From positions 1 to 46,128 of the IMG/VR virus record IMGVR_UViG_3300044492_000139: a stretch of DNA of 46,128 nucleotides, one strand, 5' to 3'. This DNA comes from a virus. Below are positions 40,739-46,128 of the stretch, piece after piece. The notes under the pieces are model-generated. The model made no database searches. It was not told where the DNA came from and saw only the letters and a program-made list of their open reading frames with translations. The position numbers were made by a program, and so were the translations under genes. Numbering within the stretch: position 1 is the stretch's first letter; each line of letters begins with the position of its first letter.

Positions 40739-43073
40739 GTATGTCGCCGGGCGCTGGCTGACCAACCGGACGAAGCGCGATTCCAATATAAAACAGGCCC
40801 TCGACCCCTTGCGGACCGAGTCGCCTTGTCGTGACACCCGGCAAAGCACTGGCAAGAGACTTGCCGAAGAACGTCTTCGAGGTGGGGCGACCCGCGCCTT
40901 CACGGTCGTTCCACAATTTCCAGCGGTCAAACAACACGTCGGAATGGATCTGAAGTCCGGGTCTGACGTCGCATTCGTCTTTGATAAACGCCTTAATGGG
41001 CGCACCCAGTATTTCAATCTCCTCGATCTTGTCGAGCGCATTACGTGGCTGCACGAAACGACCACGGGCACGCAACCGCACGTAACCCTCGATCGCCCAG
41101 TTCAAAATCCCCGACAACACTTCCGGCTGCGTCAGCTTCTTCGTCAGTTCCATATCCTCCCTGCCATAAAAACTGACCTGAAAAATTAACCCAAGCAACC
41201 TCCCCGCCAGCGCCCCTGACCCTTCCATCAACGCCGGCGCCTCGTTGGTCATAATAATAAACCGCGTCGGCAACGTCCCGTTCCAGTGCTGCTTGTTCTT
41301 GCGGTTGACCGACATGGTGTCCTCGCCGGAAATCGACAGCAGACGTTCCACCACCGAGGATTTATTGGTGTGCGCCCCGATGCGGGCATCTGAAATAATC
41401 GCCACCGGCTTGGTAAGCAGCGGTTCCAGACCAAACGATTCCGCCAGCGAGTTCATTGTCGGTCCGCCGACCGAGTCCTTACCAAGCAGGGCGGTGATGA
41501 CACGGGCGAAGGTACCCTTGCCGGATCGCTTCGGTCCCTCGCAGTACAGTATCTTTTGCTGGGAGGTGTCGGGTACCAGCAGATAACCGGTCCACTCCTG
41601 CGCCAGCTGAATGGCCTCGGCGTCGCCGAGTACCTCGTCGAGATAGGCCAGCCACTTGTCCGGTGTCGGGGCCTCTTCGTCGTACACCACCTTTGAGGCC
41701 GAGACGCAAAAGTAATCCGGTGTTGATTGGTACAGCGTCCTCGTCGGGACGTGCAACAGACCGTTGGCGCACACCAAGAATTCGTTGGCCGGTGGCATGT
41801 CCTTTTCCTTTAACCACGTCGGCAGTTCAATAAACGGGTCGACGGCGCAGACCGCCCCCAACGAGGCGACACAGTCGCCAACGTGGCTGCGTTTTGGTCC
41901 GAACGGTCGAGCGCCCTTCTTGCCTTTGCGCAGGGCGGTTTCCAGGAACCGCCACAACGATTGCTCCATGGTCTCGTCACCGATGATATTATAATAATTG
42001 TCCTTCCATATCCAAAACGTTTCACGGTGACGGTGCAGGATGGGCAACCCGCCCTCGGTGGTGAACCGGGATTTCATAAGCGCCCGGGAGGACGTCATTG
42101 GGAATTCTGGGTCGAGTAGAATACCGGGTTTACTGACGCCCAGCCACTTGCACAACCACGCCACCGCCTCGTCGTGCGTGGTCTCGGTCTCGCTGTGTTC
42201 CATCACCAGCCCGATTGGCGTGCGACGGCCCTCGCGTTCGTCGCCCATGTCGTGAACACCAAAATCCACAATACCGTCGACGGTGATGGAGATGTCTTCC
42301 TCGGTGTCGCGACCCAGTTCCTTTGACGGCACCCGGTAACCGCCCCTTGCGGAAGGCTTCGCCTTGTCGCCAAACAACTCCGGGACCCACGCTTTCAAAT
42401 CCTGTAACGCCGCTGTATTCAACTTATCAAAGGCATCCTCGACGTGAACGTGTCCGTTGCCTGACCCGTTGGCATGTCCGTTGGCGTGTCCATTGCCGTT
42501 ACTCAGCACGGCGGCACGGGCCAGTAGCGCGTCTCGTGTCCGTGGGGCGGGGAGGATTTCGTCGGGACAGTTCGGTAACCGATCGCCGGTGATGGTCAGG
42601 TAGCGCCCCTCGCCATATATCTCGACCTGCTGACGGTCGTTTTTGACGGCGGACTCCGGCTTGCCGATCCACAACAACCGCAACCCGGTACCGGACGGCG
42701 ACACCTCTATATAGGTCTCGGCCATGTCGACGATGGCTTGCGCCCAATCAACCAGCACACCGTTGACCGGGTTGCGGACGTGGTCGAGGTCGCCGCCCGC
42801 CAGGCGATCGTCGACGGTCAGCACGTAACCGACACCGGCGAGGTTATCCAGCGCCCGCCTGGCCTCGGCCTGTTCGTAAGTGCCCCATGTCGTCGAGTCC
42901 GACACCTTGGCGGTCTTGCCGTTGTGGGGATTGATTGGTGGTTTGGTGGGCTTGCCGCCCTTGCTACGTTGCTTGTATTTCCATGCGACCCATTGGGGAC
43001 GTGACCGCAAATATTCCAATGCTGTCATGGGTTCGCGGCCCGGCCCGTCGCCGGTTCCAGTTTCCAATGTCAT
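40731..43073 (-). CDS. Primase-polymerase / SF3 helicase (phage replication protein)
   Basis: The protein has 780 residues. Residues about 15-175 look like an archaeo-eukaryotic-type PrimPol: PQWVAWKYKQRS, the acidic GGDLDH (D95, D97), the SPSGTGLRLLW segment and EIYGEGRYLTITG. Residues about 300-480 are a linker or D5_N-type part. Residues about 490-650 are an SF3 helicase: Walker A GPKRSGKGT about 513-521, Walker B PVAIISDA about 553-560, and the sensor IIMTNE. The C-terminus is a winged-helix-like domain. It is similar in plan to the NrS-1-type phage primase-polymerases. It primes, unwinds and maybe synthesises DNA at the phage origin, possibly the repeats just downstream. Confidence 0.88.
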   Translation of the reverse strand: MTLETGTGDGPGREPMTALEYLRSRPQWVAWKYKQRSKGGKPTKPPINPHNGKTAKVSDSTTWGTYEQAEARRALDNLAGVGYVLTVDDRLAGGDLDHVRNPVNGVLVDWAQAIVDMAETYIEVSPSGTGLRLLWIGKPESAVKNDRQQVEIYGEGRYLTITGDRLPNCPDEILPAPRTRDALLARAAVLSNGNGHANGHANGSGNGHVHVEDAFDKLNTAALQDLKAWVPELFGDKAKPSARGGYRVPSKELGRDTEEDISITVDGIVDFGVHDMGDEREGRRTPIGLVMEHSETETTHDEAVAWLCKWLGVSKPGILLDPEFPMTSSRALMKSRFTTEGGLPILHRHRETFWIWKDNYYNIIGDETMEQSLWRFLETALRKGKKGARPFGPKRSHVGDCVASLGAVCAVDPFIELPTWLKEKDMPPANEFLVCANGLLHVPTRTLYQSTPDYFCVSASKVVYDEEAPTPDKWLAYLDEVLGDAEAIQLAQEWTGYLLVPDTSQQKILYCEGPKRSGKGTFARVITALLGKDSVGGPTMNSLAESFGLEPLLTKPVAIISDARIGAHTNKSSVVERLLSISGEDTMSVNRKNKQHWNGTLPTRFIIMTNEAPALMEGSGALAGRLLGLIFQVSFYGREDMELTKKLTQPEVLSGILNWAIEGYVRLRARGRFVQPRNALDKIEEIEILGAPIKAFIKDECDVRPGLQIHSDVLFDRWKLWNDREGAGRPTSKTFFGKSLASALPGVTTRRLGPQGVEGLFYIGIALRPVGQPAPGDIPF

Positions 43074-43078
43074 AGCGT

Positions 43079-43300
43079 TTACGCCCTTTGCTTGATTCTT
43101 GGTTTGACCTTGTCACCTTTTAGCGGGGCAATGGGCCGACTTAAAATCCATTGATCAATCTCGGACTCGACCCAAAAGATTTCACGTCCGACGACACGCG
43201 AGCGGGGGAATTTGCCTTGCTGCATCCAACCCCAGAGGGTTACATAGGCGACCCCGCAGCGGTCCAATACTTCCGGCTTGCAAACTAGTTTCGGTTTCAC
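43079..43300 (-). CDS. Small helix-turn-helix DNA-binding protein (excisionase/AlpA-like)
   Basis: The protein has 73 residues and a GTG start at 43300 with GGAG upstream. The fold CGVAYVTLWGWMQQGKFPRS, then REIFWVESEIDQWILSRP, matches the MerR/AlpA excisionase-like HTH family. It lies upstream of the primase and next to a divergent promoter region with a palindrome and repeated half sites, so it could be the phage's early-late switch or repressor. It might also be an Xis-like factor, but no integrase is in the window. Confidence 0.8.
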   Translation of the reverse strand: MKPKLVCKPEVLDRCGVAYVTLWGWMQQGKFPRSRVVGREIFWVESEIDQWILSRPIAPLKGDKVKPRIKQRA

Positions 43301-43559
43301 AGAACAGGACTCCGGTTTTTATAGGGGCACCGAATAGGTCCTGTTACTTTGATAATGTCAAGGGTCAAAATTAGGTCCATACCGCTTTATTGCCCCTTGA
43401 CCTATGTCAAGGTCCGGGTACCCTGCCGGGAATAATTTTCCCTTTCTTTCAAATCAACGGGCTAAAATATCCCTCTTTTTACTTTCTTTTTCTTTTGTGG
43501 AGGTCTATACCAACCAAGTCGGCCGGGACAACCCACGGCCCCCACAAACGGACTGCACC
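43301..43559. promoter_or_regulatory. Divergent intergenic control region with palindrome
   Basis: This 259-bp region separates the minus-strand HTH gene from the plus-strand amidoligase. It holds a perfect palindrome at 43395-43412 (CCTTGAC, 4-nt spacer, GTCAAGG) and another GTCAAGG half site at 43357-43363. AGGTCC occurs three times, 37 bp apart, at 43336, 43373 and 43410. Minus-strand TTGACA hexamers lie at 43410-43405 and 43361-43356, resembling -35 boxes, but I find no well-spaced -10, so exact promoters are uncertain. The palindrome is a candidate operator for the HTH protein. Confidence 0.55.
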
Positions 43560-44585
43560 ATGTCACGCCTTCGCCAACTGCAAATCGAGTGGAACGCCCT
43601 TATCGCTGACGCACAGGCCCGTGGCCTTAACGTCAACCCGGTTCGCTTGTACCCGGAAGGTCTGCACGAACGTATCACGCACCGCCAGTCTCGTTTGAAC
43701 TGGTTGCGGTCGCAACTCGGCATGACCACGGTACTCACCCAGACGGTCGCAGCCAACGTCGACGGCGTCCTGACCTTTGGTGTCGAGCTGGAATTCATTC
43801 ACCCGCGTCAGTTTCGTTCGGCTGTCGTCACAGCCTTGCAAGCCGCTGGTATCAACATTCTGGAGGAGGGTTACAACCACCGCTTGGCCAACCATTGGAA
43901 AGTCACCACGGACGGTTCGTTGATGAACCGCACGTACGGTTCGGAAATCGTTTCCCCGGTCCTGTCGGGCGACGAAGGCTTCAGCCAACTGACCAAGGTC
44001 TGTGAAGTACTGACCGCCCTCGGTTGCAAAATCAACAAGAAATGCGGCATGCACGTCCACGTTGGCGCTCGCAACGAAAACGTCGACTTCTTCAAGTCGC
44101 TGGTTCGTCTGTACAGCAAGGCCGAGCCCGTCGTCGAGTCGTTCCTGGCGCCGTCGCGTCGTGGTCACGCCAACCCGTTCTGCGGTCCGGTCCGCATCAA
44201 CCAAGCCAAGTTGGATGCGGCGACCACGGTCGAACAGGTTGCCGAGGCGACGTCGCAGAATCACAGTCCCAACCCGCGGGACAGCATTTTGCGGTCCGCC
44301 AACCGCTACCGCAAGTTGAACCTGCAATCGTTCTGGCAGCACGGCACTGTTGAGTTCCGTCAGCACCACGGTACGATTGAGGCGACCAAGGTCTGTAACT
44401 GGGTCCGGTTCTGCCTGCGCATGGTCCTTGCCGCTCGCAAGGGCGTGGTCCTGACCGACGTTACGCTGGAATCACTGTTGTCGGTAGTGGAGGCCACCGA
44501 GTCCGAAAAGACATACTTTAACGGACGCAAGACGTTCTTCGACCGTGCGGCTAACCGCCGCCTCACCGCTAACGCAAGGTTGTAA
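43560..44585 (+). CDS. Amidoligase-family ATP-dependent COOH-NH2 ligase
   Basis: The protein has 341 residues from ATG 43560 and belongs to the amidoligase_2 (glutamine-synthetase-like COOH-NH2 ligase) family. Diagnostic motifs: GVELEF (74-79), TTDGSL (116-121), YGSEIVSP (126-133), CGMHVHVGA (162-170) and GTVEFRQHHGT (262-272), forming the ATP- and metal-binding beta sheet. Such enzymes join a carboxyl to an amine, often glutamate-type side chains or peptides. A gamma-glutamylcyclotransferase-like gene follows three genes later. Its substrate is not predictable here. The Shine-Dalgarno is weak; longer upstream readings lack a better start. Confidence 0.9.
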   Translation: MSRLRQLQIEWNALIADAQARGLNVNPVRLYPEGLHERITHRQSRLNWLRSQLGMTTVLTQTVAANVDGVLTFGVELEFIHPRQFRSAVVTALQAAGINILEEGYNHRLANHWKVTTDGSLMNRTYGSEIVSPVLSGDEGFSQLTKVCEVLTALGCKINKKCGMHVHVGARNENVDFFKSLVRLYSKAEPVVESFLAPSRRGHANPFCGPVRINQAKLDAATTVEQVAEATSQNHSPNPRDSILRSANRYRKLNLQSFWQHGTVEFRQHHGTIEATKVCNWVRFCLRMVLAARKGVVLTDVTLESLLSVVEATESEKTYFNGRKTFFDRAANRRLTANARL

Positions 44586-44589
44586 TAAA

Positions 44590-44814
44590 ATGAAAACCTA
44601 CAATATAAACGGACTGCACGGTTCGGCGGCACAAGTCGTCGCCGAACTTCACAAGACCTCGCGCGCACCGGCACCCGATGACAGGACATGGATGCAGCAG
44701 ACCGCCGACCGGGCGCACCTGATGAACGGGTCAATCATCCGGGCCGACACCGCCGAGCATTTCCTGGATGATTTGGTCGAGGCCAATCTGCTGAACACCG
44801 TAATGGAGAAATGA
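44590..44814 (+). CDS. Small protein next to amidoligase, unknown
   Basis: The protein has 74 residues from ATG 44590, four bases after the amidoligase stop. It begins MKTYNINGLHGSAAQVVAEL and continues TWMQQTADRAHLMNGSIIRA. It ends with LLNTVMEK. Helical, no transmembrane segment. The close coupling suggests a partner or substrate of the amidoligase. No family is recognised. Confidence 0.65.
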   Translation: MKTYNINGLHGSAAQVVAELHKTSRAPAPDDRTWMQQTADRAHLMNGSIIRADTAEHFLDDLVEANLLNTVMEK

Positions 44815-44815
44815 A

Positions 44816-44938
44816 GTGACTCACTGGCGAAAACCCCGCGTCAATCATTGGGTTGGTATTTCAATTTTTGGCTGGCATATCTTTTGGCGTGCTGGTAAGT
44901 TGAATATCACTCGTAACTACCCGCACACGGAATACTGA
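44816..44938 (+). CDS. Short W-rich ORF with GTG start
   Basis: This 40-codon ORF starts at GTG 44816, preceded by GGAGA at a good spacing, and ends at TGA just before the next ATG (TGATATG). The peptide begins VTHWRKPRVNHWVGISIFGW and ends NITRNYPHTEY. It has five Trp and several Arg/Lys/His and is likely a small basic amphipathic or membrane-active peptide. It fills the only gap between the two neighbours exactly. No known family; it may be the modified peptide of the operon, which is speculation. Confidence 0.55.
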   Translation: MTHWRKPRVNHWVGISIFGWHIFWRAGKLNITRNYPHTEY

Positions 44939-44939
44939 T

Positions 44940-45473
44940 ATGCCCCTCGTCTTTGCTTTTGGTTCAAACCTGAACCGCCAACAAATGAAGCGACGTTGCC
45001 CGACTGCCGTCAAGGTTGGTCCGTTGTACTTGCCGAACGGTCGACTGACCTTTCGCAGCGTGGCCGACGTCACCGTTGACCCGGACGGGAAAATTCCTGG
45101 CGGTGTCTGGCGCATCTCCAGCGCCGACGAGGTCGCACTTGACAACTTCGAGGGCGTCGGTCGTGCCTACCGAAAAAAGAATATCAAATTGTCAATCAAA
45201 GGTGGTGCGTCGGAACGTTGTGTGGTTTACCAAATGCTGCACCGTGACGGGGTCGCCCCGCCATCGCAGGAGTACTTCGACCTTATCCTGGAGGGTTACA
45301 AGTTTTTCGGACTCGACACTGCACCGCTTTACGAGGCGCTGTCGGATTCGTGGGCTAACAAAAACATGACCCGCGACATCCGGCGACGTCGTCACAACAA
45401 GAATCATCCGCCATTGGCCTCTCGTGTTGCCGCCGGTCGCTCGAGACCCGCCATCAAATCACAAACCGGCTAG
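44940..45473 (+). CDS. Gamma-glutamylcyclotransferase-like (AIG2/GGCT) protein
   Basis: The protein has 177 residues from ATG 44940. The N-terminal FAFGSNLNRQQMKRRCP (residues 5-21) is the family's YGSNL-type nucleotide or substrate loop. The likely catalytic Glu is E71 in DNFEGVGRAYRK, with GGVWRIS (54-60) before it. GGCT-type enzymes cleave gamma-glutamyl amides to pyroglutamate. The last 35 residues are a basic tail (RDIRRRRHNKNHPP). It sits three genes after an amidoligase, so it could reverse or edit a gamma-glutamyl bond made by it. Domain is clear; substrate unknown. Confidence 0.88.
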   Translation: MPLVFAFGSNLNRQQMKRRCPTAVKVGPLYLPNGRLTFRSVADVTVDPDGKIPGGVWRISSADEVALDNFEGVGRAYRKKNIKLSIKGGASERCVVYQMLHRDGVAPPSQEYFDLILEGYKFFGLDTAPLYEALSDSWANKNMTRDIRRRRHNKNHPPLASRVAAGRSRPAIKSQTG

Positions 45474-45482
45474 GAGACTACA

Positions 45483-45752
45483 ATGCTTGTTCAACTCACA
45501 ATGGTCGTTCGCGCCCGCTTCGAGGAAGTCGAAAATGACGGGGAGGACGATGGTATCACCGTCACCCAGCCGGTGGAGAGGACGACCCCGGTGATGGTCG
45601 AGACCGCCCATGTGCGGTCATTCTACCCGCGCCACAAGCGCCCCGATGGCACCCAGCCGGTTGGCACCCGTCTCACCTTCAGCAACTCGGCCGGCATGCC
45701 GGTGACCGAGACGTTCGAAGAGGTCGCAGCCAAGTTCGGTCGCGCCAACTAA
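45483..45752 (+). CDS. Small protein in the early operon, unknown
   Basis: The protein has 89 residues with a good AGGAG ribosome binding site before ATG 45483. It is beta-rich at the start (MLVQLTMVVRARFEEVENDG), then acidic, with a conserved-looking VETAHVRSFYPRHKRPDGTQ. It ends in a short helix. Family not recognised. It may act with the ligase and cyclotransferase, but only co-location supports that. Confidence 0.65.
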   Translation: MLVQLTMVVRARFEEVENDGEDDGITVTQPVERTTPVMVETAHVRSFYPRHKRPDGTQPVGTRLTFSNSAGMPVTETFEEVAAKFGRAN

Positions 45753-45765
45753 TCACACCAAACCC

Positions 45766-45787
45766 GGGAGGGGTCACGGCCCCTCCC
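45766..45787 (+). other. GC-rich hairpin between two small genes
   Basis: An 8-bp perfect stem (GGGAGGGG/CCCCTCCC) with a 6-nt loop lies in the 53-bp gap between two small genes, 19 bases before the next start. No T-tract follows, so a typical terminator is unlikely. It could block read-through, protect the mRNA end, or control the next gene's translation. Confidence 0.5.
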
Positions 45788-45805
45788 ACCACTTTGGAGG
45801 ACGAC

Positions 45806-46021
45806 ATGGATTTTACCAGAGACGAACTTTTGGTTATTGCGGCTGCACTCACTGTAGTAACATCGGCGGACGTTGACTACACCGACATCCTTAGACAGAG
45901 AATTTTTAGTGCCCTCGGCATTGACAGTGACGACGAGAATCATACTAGAATTTTTAGCCGCTTCGCCGACAACGTTAAAAAGACATTGATCTTTTATGGG
46001 GAGGTCAAGGAGGTCGCTTGA
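45806..46021 (+). CDS. Small acidic helical protein, unknown
   Basis: The protein has 71 residues from ATG 45806, which has GGAGG five bases upstream. It begins MDFTRDELLVIAAALTVVTS, with a hydrophobic helix, then DYTDILRQRIFSALGIDSDD. Its end, KKTLIFYGEVKEVA, overlaps the next short ORF. Family not known. Confidence 0.6.
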   Translation: MDFTRDELLVIAAALTVVTSADVDYTDILRQRIFSALGIDSDDENHTRIFSRFADNVKKTLIFYGEVKEVA

Positions 46022-46110
46022 CTTTCTTTTACTACTGCACTAACCACGACCGGCGTCCGGCATGGACGCTTTCAACGCGGGCATGGCGTCCTGCAAGAAA
46101 GGTTATCTAA
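46018..46110 (+). CDS. Short basic ORF with TTG start, possibly real
   Basis: A 30-codon ORF starts at TTG 46018 in a TTGA overlap with the upstream stop, preceded by a perfect AAGGAGG site. It encodes TFFYYCTNHDRRPAWTLSTR and WRPARKVI, then TAA. The strong Shine-Dalgarno and exact coupling support translation. Too short to identify. The next gene's ATG shares its A with the TAA. Confidence 0.45.
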   Translation: MTFFYYCTNHDRRPAWTLSTRAWRPARKVI

Positions 46111-46128
46111 TGGCTAACAACAAAGTCA
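46110..46128 (+). CDS. Partial gene at right edge
   Basis: An ATG at 46110 overlaps the TAA of the short ORF (TAATG) with GAAAGG upstream. Only MANNKV is visible before the window ends, so the product is unknown. Confidence 0.5.

Noticed and set aside
43404-43559. In-frame upstream extension of the amidoligase beginning at an ATG at 43404
   Set aside because: The 52 extra residues have no likeness to the family N-terminus, include a hydrophobic stretch unlike it and cross the operator-like palindrome. The internal ATG at 43560 was kept even though its Shine-Dalgarno is weak.

Overview
This window is most of a genome segment of a tailed bacteriophage with a contractile tail (myovirus-like Caudoviricetes). 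A P2-like set of tail genes (U, tape measure, E-like chaperone, tube FII, sheath FI, I, J, W/gp25, V) is joined to a head module of the DUF1073 portal / DUF2213 protease / DUF2184 capsid type. The coding sequence is moderately GC-rich, genes are packed with stop/start overlaps, Shine-Dalgarno sites are normal, and I see no tRNA, integrase, IS element or CRISPR array. The P2-like tail and gene types suggest a Gram-negative (proteobacterial) host, but the sequence does not name one.

Layout. Nearly everything from 1 to 43300 is read on the minus strand, so transcription runs right to left. From the right: a small helix-turn-helix protein (43300), a PrimPol-helicase (43073-40731), a 445-bp gene-free region with a symmetric array of 10-bp repeats around an AT-rich core (candidate replication origin or control region), and a NusG/RfaH-like factor (40285). 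Then come small and large terminase, seven very small genes, the portal and the SPP1 gp7-like head protein. An 11.9-kb block of adhesin or fibre genes follows (collagen-like, LamG-like, two modular fibres, three tandem C1q-like proteins, glycine-rich plus IPT/TIG). After it come prohead protease with scaffold, cement protein, major capsid protein, neck proteins, the baseplate (V, W, J, I), more fibres, sheath, tube, chaperone, tape measure and the start of gpU at the left edge.

The right end (43560-46128) is a divergent plus-strand operon: an amidoligase (ATP-dependent COOH-NH2 ligase family), two small proteins, a gamma-glutamylcyclotransferase-like protein and further small early-type genes. 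A ligase and a cyclotransferase acting on gamma-glutamyl or isopeptide-type bonds side by side, with small ORFs of unknown role between them, is the best candidate for an undescribed system here.

Other points worth attention: the NusG paralogue heads about 40 kb of unbroken co-directional genes and could act as a processive antiterminator for them. The adhesin block splits the head module, so some of its products may decorate the capsid rather than the tail. A zinc-knuckle-like motif with identical spacing occurs in both the head morphogenesis protein and a gpZ/gp10-like neck protein. A C-terminal fibre domain is duplicated between two genes about 17 kb apart. The scaffold appears to be made from an internal start inside the protease gene.
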